Shown: piece after piece, positions 1 through 8,748 of the stretch
Layout of the letters: every line of letters starts with the position of its first letter
Numbering within the stretch: the stretch's first letter is position 1
Assembly: GCA_963664625.1 (NCBI GenBank)
Contig: OY761541.1
Location: 186,001 to 250,000, forward strand
Source of the DNA: CBDCFV01 sp963664625
Lineage (GTDB): Bacteria; Chloroflexota; Dehalococcoidia; Lucifugimonadales; UBA3495
Reading direction: 5' to 3'
Length of the DNA: 64,000 nt
Translations under genes and position numbers: made by a program
Notes under the pieces: generated by a model
What the model saw: the letters and a program-made list of their open reading frames with translations, nothing else
Databases searched by the model: none
Told to the model about the DNA's origin: nothing

Positions 1-885
1 TTCCTCACGCTCCATGATGTTGGCCACTTCCGGCCACCTCTGGTCAGGCCCGGCGATTATGCCGACGTAGCCGTCCCGGCAGGGGTAGATGCCCCAAGCG
101 GCCCGGCCATAGCCCCGGTTGCCGACCCTGGTGTACTCCTGCCCGGAATAGCTGTACTGCATCATGGCGTTTTCGAGGATATTGGTGGCGTATTCGGCGA
201 TGGAGACGTCGATGTGTTGGCCTTCGCCGGAATCTTCGGCGTGAATCAGCCCCACCATAGTTGCCACGAAAGCGTTTTGGCCCGCGCCCAGTTGAGACAG
301 GGGAGCGCCCTCTTTAAGCGGCTCCTCCTCGGGCTCGCCGGTAATGTTCATCAGGCCGCCCGCGGCGTACAGGTTGATCTCTGCGGCCTTCCAGTCGCGG
401 CGCGGCCCGGTCTGCCCATAGTTGGTTATGGAGATCATCACCAACGACGGGTTGACCGCGCGGAGTTCATCGTACCCCAAGCCCAGCTTGTCCAAAACGC
501 CCGGCGCGAAGTTTTCCACCAATATCTGCGACGACCCCAAGAGCTCGCGGAGGACCTGCTTGCCGTCCGCCGACTTGAGGTCCAGAGTCAGGCTTTTCTT
601 TGACGTATTGAGATACAGGAACCAAGCCCCGTTTTCCTCTCGCTCCTCGTGCGTTAGCCGTCGGCCCTGGTCGCCGCCGGTTTCGGGAATCAGCGCGGAT
701 GCGAAGGGCCCGAAACGGCGCATGGGGTCTCCAACGCCAGGGCGTTCGACCTTGATAACCTCCGCCCCCAGGGTTGCCAGCAGCTTGGTGCAATAAGGGC
801 CGGAGAAGTAATGGGTAAGGTCAACGGCACGGACACCGTCCAACAGTCCCATCGGCTCACCACTATTTGGTCCTGAGATGGTCAA
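1..885 (-). CDS. CaiB/BaiF-family CoA-transferase (C-terminus outside window)
   Basis: Class III CoA-transferase, moving CoA between carboxylic acids; the substrate cannot be told. The visible 295 codons contain the family N-terminus (VRAVDLTHYFSGPYCTKLLA), the VIKVERP and VENFAPGVLDKLGLGY blocks, and the GQHIDVS segment carrying the expected catalytic aspartate. The gene runs off the left edge of the window. I choose the TTG at 885 because a perfect AGGAGG lies six bases upstream; the first ATG (852) has no ribosome-binding site. A second member of the family is at 50406. The gene stands just downstream of the FAD-oxidoreductase gene on the same strand. Confidence 0.9.
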   Translation of the reverse strand, partial: MTISGPNSGEPMGLLDGVRAVDLTHYFSGPYCTKLLATLGAEVIKVERPGVGDPMRRFGPFASALIPETGGDQGRRLTHEEREENGAWFLYLNTSKKSLTLDLKSADGKQVLRELLGSSQILVENFAPGVLDKLGLGYDELRAVNPSLVMISITNYGQTGPRRDWKAAEINLYAAGGLMNITGEPEEEPLKEGAPLSQLGAGQNAFVATMVGLIHAEDSGEGQHIDVSIAEYATNILENAMMQYSYSGQEYTRVGNRGYGRAAWGIYPCRDGYVGIIAGPDQRWPEVANIMEREE

Positions 886-964
886 CTTGGCCTCCTGAAG
901 CACCGACACAGCCACCCGCGTCTACGGCGGTAGTCATTTTGGCATCCAAGCGACGCAAATGCAA

Positions 965-2305
965 TCAGACGGGTTCTCCGTCGACCGCACCGTAGTCTTC
1001 CATAACCATGCGGGCTACCTGCCGCCCCATTCTTACCGAATAGTTGGTGCCGCGGTCTTCCGGATAAATCTGGGTAGTGTTCGCCAGATAGAGACGCTTG
1101 AAGGGCGTCCGGTGGTCAGGAATTCTCCGGCTGTAGTTGGGGCCGATGATGGGTTGGGCTCCGTCAACCCTGTGGTGGTGGTACTCCAGTATCCAGGAAC
1201 GGTCAAAGTCTGGATTCAGTTTGCGCAGGTGCGGAACAAAGTCCTTAACGAGTTCTTCCGCGCTCTTCCGGTAAAGCTCACTGTCCCGGCTGGGGTAGTT
1301 GCTGAAGTAGACAATATGTTGGCCACCGTACAGGCTCTTGTCGATCATGTTGGTGTGTTCGATGATGCCCACGAAAGGCAGTTCCGGGTCGGCGATGTTG
1401 ATCCAGTACCTGTCGGTCAACGGGCGGTCAAGCACCAGTATCACCAGCACCGCCGACAGGTATTGGACGTTGACCAGCTTGTCCTGGTAGTCGTCGGGAA
1501 ACGGAGGAACAAGACGGGTGAACACGTAGGATGGAGTGGTGGATATAATGGCGTCGTAGAATCGGGTTTCCGGTTGGGCGCCGGGCAACTCCACCACCAT
1601 ACCGCTGGCGACGCTGTCGTCCACGACCACTTGGTTCACGCCGGCGGAAATATACACCTGATTGCCCAGGTCACGAATGCGTTCTGCCAGAACATCGAAC
1701 ACTTCGCTGAAGCTGCCCATGGGGTAGCCAAGACGTTCTTTTTGCAAACCCTTGCCGCGCGACGCCACCCGCAAATATATCTTGCCCCACAACCAAGTCA
1801 TGCTGATCTGGTCGTAGAAGTCGCCGAACTTGCCCCTCAGCAAGGGTTCCCAGATGACCTCATAGGCTTGGCGGCCCATGTTCTTCACCAGCCAGTCCCG
1901 GGCGGTGATGCCCTCGAACTTGCGCCAGTTCCGGGTCTTTTGCAGGACAAAAGTCCACCAACCCACGCGCAGCCGCTGCGTCAACGAGAGCGGGGTGAAC
2001 CGCAGCAGGTCTATGGGTGTGCTGAAATTCCAGATCGTCCCACCATGGTACAGGCCCACTTTCGACTCCAGCCACGCCAGCTTGTGGCCCAAGCCGAGTT
2101 CATGGATTAAGTCGACCATGTCGGTGTCGCTTACGAACAGGTGGTGGTAACCCCTCTCCAGCAGGCCGCCGCCAACCTCGAAGGTGGAGGCCTGGCCGCC
2201 CAGGAAGGGCGCACGTTCGAATACTTCCACGTAGTGGCCGTGGGTCGTCAGCTCGTAAGCCGCCGCCAGCCCCGCCGCGCCCCCTCCGATGATGCCCACC
2301 CTCAT
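965..2305 (-). CDS. FAD-dependent amine-oxidase-like oxidoreductase
   Basis: A 446-residue flavoprotein of the protoporphyrinogen oxidase/phytoene desaturase/UDP-galactopyranose mutase fold. The N-terminus has the dinucleotide-binding motif GIIGGGAAGLAAAYEL, followed by an acidic residue after the second strand (VEVFERAPFLGGQAS). The C-terminal FAD region ends in YLANTTQIYPEDRGTNYSVRMGR. The start ATG follows GGAGGAGCTGCC and overlaps the flippase stop by four bases (ATGA), so the two are translationally coupled. Membership of an envelope glycosylation/flippase operon suggests that it oxidises or isomerises a sugar or lipid carrier. The substrate is unknown. Confidence 0.85.
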   Translation of the reverse strand: MRVGIIGGGAAGLAAAYELTTHGHYVEVFERAPFLGGQASTFEVGGGLLERGYHHLFVSDTDMVDLIHELGLGHKLAWLESKVGLYHGGTIWNFSTPIDLLRFTPLSLTQRLRVGWWTFVLQKTRNWRKFEGITARDWLVKNMGRQAYEVIWEPLLRGKFGDFYDQISMTWLWGKIYLRVASRGKGLQKERLGYPMGSFSEVFDVLAERIRDLGNQVYISAGVNQVVVDDSVASGMVVELPGAQPETRFYDAIISTTPSYVFTRLVPPFPDDYQDKLVNVQYLSAVLVILVLDRPLTDRYWINIADPELPFVGIIEHTNMIDKSLYGGQHIVYFSNYPSRDSELYRKSAEELVKDFVPHLRKLNPDFDRSWILEYHHHRVDGAQPIIGPNYSRRIPDHRTPFKRLYLANTTQIYPEDRGTNYSVRMGRQVARMVMEDYGAVDGEPV

Positions 2306-3402
2306 GGCAGCTCCTCCCTCGCCTGGCCCACCGGCGTTAGGGCATCGGGCGCCGCCTCCGGACCGTGCCCCGTGGCCGCAATCTGGGTAAGGGTAATGTT
2401 CTGCCTCCACATCACCGCCAGCCCTGCCAACGTCACCGGCAGCCACAACGCCGCCAAGTGCACGAACCCGGAATAAGCCGCGCCCGTCGACGCATCCACA
2501 CCCAGCGCCGCCAGCGTCTGCTGCGCCACAACCTCGAAGGGGCCGATGCCGCCGATGGCCGTGGGCAACCCCGTCGCCAAATTGGAGGTCGCCGTCACCA
2601 GCGCTATGGCCAACGCCAACACCCAAACAGACCCGAAGACTTGATCAAGGCCAAAGGAGTAAGCAATCAAGTAGTAAACAGCTCCCTCCATGAACCATAC
2701 CGGCAACGAAAGCAGGAAAAGGACGAAGTGCTGCTTGGGAGACCGGAGGATTTGAAGCCCGCTTACGAAGGAAACGACCCAGCCTCCGATTTTGGTCCTG
2801 GCCTTTTCCGACGGGATGATCTTCAGGCACCACAACACCAAATCCACCGACCGCGGCGCTACCACCAGGACCGTCAGAAACACCAAGCCGAATAGGAACA
2901 ACCCGGCCGTCAATACGGCCACAACCACCCAGGTCGTCCGGGCAGCTTCACTGGCGCCGTCGAATTGTCCCAATGCCAGCAACACCGGGACGGCCAATGC
3001 GGAGAGCACCAGCAGGGTCAGCCCGTCGTACACTCTCTCAACGGCCACGGTGGCCAAGGCCGCACTGGTAGTGATACCCTCCCGCCGCGCCAGGTAGTAG
3101 GAGCGGACCAACTCTCCCAACCGGGCCGGCAGCAGGTTATTGGCCATGTACCCCATAACGACAACCGGATAAAGCCGCTTTACCGGGCAGTCAATGATGG
3201 GAGAGATCAAAAACTTCCAGCGCACCGAACGGAACCAGACTGACACGAAGTAGACGCCAACGGCAGGCGCAACATAAAGGTAGTTGGCCTCCAGGACGGC
3301 AGACCGGAGATGGCCCAAGTCGACTTGGTAAAGCAACAGGACCAGGAACAGGATGCTTACCGCGACCGCGAGCCAGAATTGCCAATTGTTAAACATCACC
3401 AT
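2302..3402 (-). CDS. Flippase-like integral membrane protein (UPF0104/LPG synthase TM domain)
   Basis: A 366-residue multi-pass membrane protein of the UPF0104 (YbhN/AglD-type, lysylphosphatidylglycerol synthase transmembrane) family. The characteristic segments PARLGELVRSYYLARREGI and GLPTAIGGIGPFEVVAQQTL are present with about eight hydrophobic helices. Family members are proposed lipid-linked sugar flippases, or are fused to enzymes using lipid substrates. The ATG at 3402 follows AGGA at good spacing. The leader just upstream has a nine-base unit (GATTAATCA) nearly tandemly repeated three times. It lies between the Agl23-like gene and the FAD oxidoreductase, consistent with one envelope-glycosylation operon. 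Confidence 0.88.
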   Translation of the reverse strand: MVMFNNWQFWLAVAVSILFLVLLLYQVDLGHLRSAVLEANYLYVAPAVGVYFVSVWFRSVRWKFLISPIIDCPVKRLYPVVVMGYMANNLLPARLGELVRSYYLARREGITTSAALATVAVERVYDGLTLLVLSALAVPVLLALGQFDGASEAARTTWVVVAVLTAGLFLFGLVFLTVLVVAPRSVDLVLWCLKIIPSEKARTKIGGWVVSFVSGLQILRSPKQHFVLFLLSLPVWFMEGAVYYLIAYSFGLDQVFGSVWVLALAIALVTATSNLATGLPTAIGGIGPFEVVAQQTLAALGVDASTGAAYSGFVHLAALWLPVTLAGLAVMWRQNITLTQIAATGHGPEAAPDALTPVGQAREELP

Positions 3403-3439
3403 TGATTATCCTGATTAATCTGATTAATCCCATGAACTC

Positions 3440-3517
3440 GTAGGGGCAGCCCTCGTGGCTGCCCTCGTCCCTTGTGGGCGCCTACCCTGCCATGCGGCCA
3501 GCTATGGGCGCCCCTAC
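3440..3517. repeat. GTAGGGGC...GCCCCTAC palindromic repeat (copy 1)
   Basis: A 78-bp element bounded by GTAGGGGC and its exact inverse, with internal inverted blocks (CCTCGTGG, TTGTGGGCGCC, ATGGGCGCC). It lies between two genes and its outer end touches the TGA stop of the Agl23-like gene at 3518. A shorter relative sits inside that same gene at 4394-4444. There are no coding features of its own, so it is probably a miniature mobile or REP-type element. Confidence 0.8.
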
Positions 3518-6244
3518 TCATGGTAAGAAACTGTAATACTCCGAAATAAACCAATCGGCCTCCAAGTCCCGAAAAACCAAGTAGTTGATGCCGTCGGCCC
3601 ACGACTCACGGCTGGCAGCGACTTTCCCGAAATAGTTGAAGTCTTCGCTCAACTGCGTGGCGCTGGGAAGCCCGCGAATACCCCACTGCGAACCCTCGGC
3701 TTGGCGGTTTTCGTGGGGGCGGCGGTAACTCTCGGGAAACCACAGCAGGTCTCGGAAAGGGCCTTCCTTCTCATTTTCGACCTTGGACTCTACGTCTTCA
3801 CCACCGTGGTTCGCCTTGAGCAAAAGGGTCCGGGATGCCTGTTCTTCCGACACAGGACTGCAACTGCTATTCCACCCATCCTCTCCCTCGGCCTTGAAGC
3901 ACTGGAACTGCAAAATCCCCTCGTCATGAGGATGCCGGACGTACCACTGGAATGGATACCACATGTCGTAATCCACAAGCACAGGGTTGCCGTCGCCTTG
4001 GCCGCCTTCAAACACTTGACGGTCCAGCTCCCGGAAGGTCTTGGGGAGGTCTGAACTGCCTTGGGCGTAGACCAGGATCTCTACGCTTGAATCGTCGTAA
4101 GTGTATGCAGCCCTGAAGGCAGCTACAGTCCCGAACACCAGCAGGAGTCCCGCCAGACCCATAGCCGTCAGCGCTAACCCGGTGGACGGCCTCGCCAACC
4201 GGACGAGCCAAGCAACTGCCAGCGCCGCCGCCGCAACGAGGAACAACACGATCCCCTGGAACAGAGACGGGACCGGGGACAGACCATTATCGCCGTTTAC
4301 GTACCCCAACAGCAAATAGACGGCGGCTACGACAACCAACGGCGGCAATAACAACAACGCAACCATCCCTCCAACCTTTACCGCCGAGCGCGCGTAGGGG
4401 CGCCTCTTGTGGGCGCCCTGGGCAGGGACAAGCCCCGCCCCTACGGGCCTCTCCGTTCTCTGCAGTAAAAACCGGCCTGCTCTTTCGACCATTTCTCCCA
4501 AAAACATTCCAGACAGAAGGATGAACGGCAGCGTGATATTTACCAGCAGCCAAGGCATTTTTTCCGATGCGATGGTGTAACCCAGCAAGGTAACGCCGGC
4601 CCAAAAGGACAGGGCGAGACCCATCACGTCTCCCTTCTTCAAGAAGTAAACGAAAGCAATCAGTCCGAATATCACCGGCAACAGTTCGTAAACCGAGAGG
4701 CCGACGAAGTAGTAATACCAAGGCTGGTTGCCCCTGGCAAAGGGTTGTTGGGCAATCCAATAGCCCATTCCCTGCCACGCTCCGCTGAAGAGACCCGCGA
4801 AATTGGAAAACATTGTGGTGTAAAGAGTGGCCCATACCCCGTAGAAGATGACGCCGCAGACCAACCAGGCTTTGCCCAGCCAGCGCACCCCGACGTATAT
4901 GGAGACGGCCAATGCAACAACCAACAGCCCACCCGCGGCCAGTACAGCAACCGGCAACACATTGGAACCGGTATCCACAGGCAAGCCACTGGGGAGCACA
5001 GTTCTTGCCGCAGCGTCGACGTCCACCAGCCCGGTAAAACACGTCAGGTAAACAACGGCTATGACTGCCGGCAACAGCAGGACCATAACCCGTCTTCGCA
5101 GGTCACGACGAGCGGAAACAACGACAACCACAGCCGCTCCCGCCAATGCTGTCGCAATCATGACGTCGGCGGCTAAAGTAGCGGCTCCAAAGGAGGTCGA
5201 GCTCCAAGGACGGAACAGCGCCATGAAAACGGCGGCGGCAACGGCCGCCGGAGCAATGACCCCGCAAACCTTTGCAAGGAAACTGGACATGGACCCGGTA
5301 GTCGGGGTGTCTGGCCCCGAACTATCCAACGGGTTGGCCAGCCAGAGGATAATGGTCAGCAGTACGCCGATGATGGCGTGGAACAGCCAGGGCGCATCAT
5401 AGAGCGGCAACAATACGTATGGGGTCGACCACTCCGGTGTGCCAACGATCCCTTGGGACACACCAACGGGACTGACGAGCGTCAGACCCAGGACACCCTG
5501 GAACAGCCCCGCCAATGCAACCCACTGGGGTAGGGTCAGCGTCAGGAGCAGCAGCAGAAATCCGGCTGCGCCGTTGAGTTGGGAAAGCCGGATTCGACCG
5601 AAAGCCCAAGGCACCAAGTTAGGCAACGCCAGCAGGAACAGCAGCGCACCGAATACCAGCGTCACTATGTAGGCGGTCTCCTTGGTGGCGAACATCAAGG
5701 CCAGTATCGACGCGGCGAAGTACAGGTAACGGTTTTTGCTCTCGTGGATGTAGCGCCACATGAGGATGAATAGAAAAGTTACCCAGAACGCCATGAGGAT
5801 GTCGTTCCGTCCGAACCGGCTGAAATACAGCAAAGTAGGCGACAGGGTCAGCATAACAGCCGTGATGACCGCGCCGGCTTTGCCGATATGGTCCCGGAGG
5901 AAATAGGGCAAGGCCACCAAGGCAGTCCCGAACAGCGGGTAGCAGAGACGGGCAACGAAATCGGTATCTCCCAAGAACCGGATCAGCAAGGCGACCAGTT
6001 CAATTTGGAAGGGGCCGTGCATCCAGGGAGAGTGGATATATTCCGTCCCTTGGGCGAGCTTCCAGGAAAAATGAAGATGGATAGCCTCGTCGTAGTGCAT
6101 GGCGCGGCCATCCAGTTCCCAAAGCCGCAACCCCAGGGCGGCGGCGGTCAAGAGCAAAAAAACCGCTTCCAGCCATCCAAACTGGGTCGCAAGGCGGAAG
6201 CGGGGCATCCTTTTACTGGTCAAGAAGTTGTTAACCTGGGTCAT
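3518..6244 (-). CDS. Agl23/TIGR03663-like membrane glycosyltransferase-family protein
   Basis: About 908 residues with a dozen or more membrane helices. The N-terminal 250 residues resemble GT-C glycosyltransferases (PMT/GT39). They include an acidic first-loop motif MHYDEAIHLHFSW and the later FSRFGRNDILMAFW, which fits family TIGR03663 (flippase activity-associated protein Agl23). That family almost always occurs with TIGR03662/DUF2298, found here immediately upstream with 14 bases of overlap. The C-terminal ~250 residues are a soluble extracytoplasmic domain. A 51-bp palindromic repeat at 4394-4444 is read in frame as 17 residues in a linker after about residue 600. I take the ATG at 6244; a GTG at 6253 is the alternative. 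Confidence 0.85.
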   Translation of the reverse strand: MTQVNNFLTSKRMPRFRLATQFGWLEAVFLLLTAAALGLRLWELDGRAMHYDEAIHLHFSWKLAQGTEYIHSPWMHGPFQIELVALLIRFLGDTDFVARLCYPLFGTALVALPYFLRDHIGKAGAVITAVMLTLSPTLLYFSRFGRNDILMAFWVTFLFILMWRYIHESKNRYLYFAASILALMFATKETAYIVTLVFGALLFLLALPNLVPWAFGRIRLSQLNGAAGFLLLLLTLTLPQWVALAGLFQGVLGLTLVSPVGVSQGIVGTPEWSTPYVLLPLYDAPWLFHAIIGVLLTIILWLANPLDSSGPDTPTTGSMSSFLAKVCGVIAPAAVAAAVFMALFRPWSSTSFGAATLAADVMIATALAGAAVVVVVSARRDLRRRVMVLLLPAVIAVVYLTCFTGLVDVDAAARTVLPSGLPVDTGSNVLPVAVLAAGGLLVVALAVSIYVGVRWLGKAWLVCGVIFYGVWATLYTTMFSNFAGLFSGAWQGMGYWIAQQPFARGNQPWYYYFVGLSVYELLPVIFGLIAFVYFLKKGDVMGLALSFWAGVTLLGYTIASEKMPWLLVNITLPFILLSGMFLGEMVERAGRFLLQRTERPVGAGLVPAQGAHKRRPYARSAVKVGGMVALLLLPPLVVVAAVYLLLGYVNGDNGLSPVPSLFQGIVLFLVAAAALAVAWLVRLARPSTGLALTAMGLAGLLLVFGTVAAFRAAYTYDDSSVEILVYAQGSSDLPKTFRELDRQVFEGGQGDGNPVLVDYDMWYPFQWYVRHPHDEGILQFQCFKAEGEDGWNSSCSPVSEEQASRTLLLKANHGGEDVESKVENEKEGPFRDLLWFPESYRRPHENRQAEGSQWGIRGLPSATQLSEDFNYFGKVAASRESWADGINYLVFRDLEADWFISEYYSFLP
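4394..4444. repeat. Palindromic repeat inserted in frame in the Agl23-like gene (copy 2)
   Basis: Exactly 51 bp bounded by GTAGGGGC and GCCCCTAC, the same ends as the element at 3440-3517. Its length is a multiple of three and it contributes the peptide VGAGLVPAQGAHKRRPY to the host protein without a stop. The peptide is basic and proline/glycine-rich, unlike the hydrophobic flanks. Confidence 0.85.
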
Positions 6245-8678
6245 TGCCGCCACCGTTGATGTAACCCTTCGGGTCCAGTGGAGAATACTCGTATATTGTT
6301 ACGCGGCCCTGCCGGAACACGGTTCTCAAAATCGTGTCGAACTCCTCGAGATGACCTTGTCCATAGGTCGCCATTTCGCGGTCTCCCTGGTATATGTACC
6401 GCACTCCGTACCGGTCCAATATACGCCGGATCTCTGCGACGTCGTTGCTTTGGTAGACGGCGGCTACATGGTCCCGGCGTCCAGCCATTGGCTCGTGGCC
6501 GCCCCTCCACTGCAATTCGTGGCCTTCCCAACCCAGAATAGCGGGCAACCCGGTACTGGCTGAGATTCTACCGTAATCGGAATAATCTTGCCCTACAGCC
6601 TCCACAATCCGTCCTGGAGGGGCTTGGTCCCGCAACCATTGAATAGCGGCGTACTCTCCCGGGCTGGACTCCTTGACAAATGCAAGGCCGTCCAGGGTGT
6701 TGTCGGCAAAACTGGGCCCGCCATGCAGCCAACCCATACGGTCCAGCACCGCGCCAACCGGGTAGTACAGGGAAGCCACGATGAGAAGAAGAAGCACCCA
6801 AGTCCAACAAAGTCTTCCAACCCGCTGTAGACGGCGTCTAATCCGGAACATTGGTCTTTGCCGTTCCCGGCGCGTCGCCCGCGCTGAAATTCTCATTCTG
6901 GCTTGCCAATACCACAGCCCGTAGGCGCCAACTACCGCCAGCATGAGCCACACTTGGTAGTAGACCTTGAATACGGTGTTCATACGATTGCCGAACAGGT
7001 CCGCCACATAGAACAGTTCCACGCCCACCAGCAGGAAAATGGACAAGGCCAAGAGCAGCAACGGGAACGCGATCACCTGAGACCGGCGTTGAAGGCCTCT
7101 TTGCACAGCACTGAACGCCGCCACGACGAAGAATGCGATTCCCGGCAGAACCCAGAGGACCCGGCCACCAACGTCGACAAGGGTTACTCCCTGGCCTGTA
7201 CCGGAGTCGGGGTCCCAGAGTACCAAAGTCATCCAAGCCAACAACGGCAGGAACGCTACCGCAAGTATCAACACAATAACCGGTAACTGCGGCCGTCCCG
7301 GCCGGGGTAGCTCGGCCAGTTGGGCCAGAGCGAAGGTGACGCCGAGGGTGAAAAACAGGCCAATGACAATGAAAAACAAGAACGGGTGGGTAGACGGGCC
7401 GGTCCATGGCGAAACTCCCGACGCCTGAGTGTCCAGGGTCAGGTAGTAGGGCAAGAACAGGACTACCGCCAATGCGACAATGGGCAGGAGCATGACGGCC
7501 GCTGACGCGGCGGCTTTCCATGGGTTGCTTCGTTCCTGGCTATAGGCTTTGAGCAAGACCACAAGAGCCAGCACAGCGGCCAGCAAGGGAAAGTCCCAAG
7601 CGTTGATGAAAGCAAGAGAGCCAATGAAGAGGGCAATGGCGATGGACTCCAAGGGATGCTGGCGCAGCCAGACAAGACCCATTCTGTCTCCGGACACGAA
7701 AACGTTGAGGCAAAGGGCCAGTCCCAACACCACAAAGGGCAAGCTGAGAACATGGGCGTGCAAGTCCCCCAATACGAAGCTGAACAAGGGGAATTCGGTA
7801 ATCGTGTAGTCGAGACTCTGCCCGCCGGACAATGTATCGATCACCCGCGTTGCCCGCCACCACCACAAATGGCCGTCGGGAAACAGTCCTTGGCCGGTCG
7901 ATGCGCCGTCCAGACCTTTGATCCCAACCCATTGCCAGAATCCTTCACTGCCCCAACCGCGCAGGTGGACGAACTCCAACGCCCCCTCCAGGTTCCCAAT
8001 GACCAACAGCAGAACGGCCCCCAGAACGCCGTAGGAGACCGCAGTCCGGCGCCGCCCCCTGGACAGGCGCAACAGGTTGTAGACGATGCCGAAGGTTGCA
8101 GTTGCAGCCAAGGCGGGGACCAGGGCCAGTGACAGGTTGTAACTGATGCTCGAGGCTATGCCGGTGAGCTTGGTCAGCAACGCCATGGCGAAATGGCCGA
8201 AATAGTAGTAGCTGATGGAATGGCCCGCCAGCCAAGGGTCCTCCGGCGGGAAATGCGAGGCTTGAAGCACGCCATTCAAAAAGGCGAAGTCCATCGGCTT
8301 TTCGGTGTGATTTATGGCGGGGGCGCTGGATACTATACCCAGCCACAAAAGGTAAAACGCCAGAAAGACAACCTCGGCAACGATGATTGTCCTTCTCTCG
8401 GTTGCCAGGAAGCGCCCCAGTTCCCGCCGGTGAGCGCGGAGGATGAATCCGCCTGCAACCGCCATGAGCAAAAGGATGCAGACGATAGCGGCTTGGGAAT
8501 TTGGGATAAACTCGGTCAACCCCAGCAGCCAGAGGACATAAGAGGCAAGAATCAAACCCAAAGGTTTCGCCAGGGTGTACCCACGGTCGGGAAGCCTGCT
8601 GAAGAGGGCAAAAGCCAATGGCAAGCTCAGGAGTCCCAGGACGTGGATGGACAGGAACCAGACTAAGGCGTCGATCAC
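6231..8678 (-). CDS. DUF2298 (TIGR03662, Chlor_Arch_YYY) polytopic membrane protein
   Basis: An 815-residue membrane protein with roughly 14-16 helices. Family hallmarks are the SSAPAINHTEKPMDFAF and SYYYFGHFAMALLTKL segments and the late GNRMNTVFKVYYQVWLM motif. The C-terminal ~150 residues are hydrophilic (PGRIVEAVGQDYSDYGRIS onward). The family is restricted mainly to Chloroflexota and archaea and pairs with TIGR03663, the next gene. It is presumed to work at the membrane in glycan transfer or export, but no biochemical activity is established to my knowledge. The start is a GTG with a weak ribosome-binding site, 70 bp downstream of ftsY. Confidence 0.85.
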   Translation of the reverse strand: MIDALVWFLSIHVLGLLSLPLAFALFSRLPDRGYTLAKPLGLILASYVLWLLGLTEFIPNSQAAIVCILLLMAVAGGFILRAHRRELGRFLATERRTIIVAEVVFLAFYLLWLGIVSSAPAINHTEKPMDFAFLNGVLQASHFPPEDPWLAGHSISYYYFGHFAMALLTKLTGIASSISYNLSLALVPALAATATFGIVYNLLRLSRGRRRTAVSYGVLGAVLLLVIGNLEGALEFVHLRGWGSEGFWQWVGIKGLDGASTGQGLFPDGHLWWWRATRVIDTLSGGQSLDYTITEFPLFSFVLGDLHAHVLSLPFVVLGLALCLNVFVSGDRMGLVWLRQHPLESIAIALFIGSLAFINAWDFPLLAAVLALVVLLKAYSQERSNPWKAAASAAVMLLPIVALAVVLFLPYYLTLDTQASGVSPWTGPSTHPFLFFIVIGLFFTLGVTFALAQLAELPRPGRPQLPVIVLILAVAFLPLLAWMTLVLWDPDSGTGQGVTLVDVGGRVLWVLPGIAFFVVAAFSAVQRGLQRRSQVIAFPLLLLALSIFLLVGVELFYVADLFGNRMNTVFKVYYQVWLMLAVVGAYGLWYWQARMRISARATRRERQRPMFRIRRRLQRVGRLCWTWVLLLLIVASLYYPVGAVLDRMGWLHGGPSFADNTLDGLAFVKESSPGEYAAIQWLRDQAPPGRIVEAVGQDYSDYGRISASTGLPAILGWEGHELQWRGGHEPMAGRRDHVAAVYQSNDVAEIRRILDRYGVRYIYQGDREMATYGQGHLEEFDTILRTVFRQGRVTIYEYSPLDPKGYINGGGNDPG

Positions 8679-8748
8679 GGAATGGCCGGTTTTCCGTCAG
8701 CGGTTGCGGGAGTTAGGATGCAGAGACGTCGTGCTCGGGCACCGAGGC

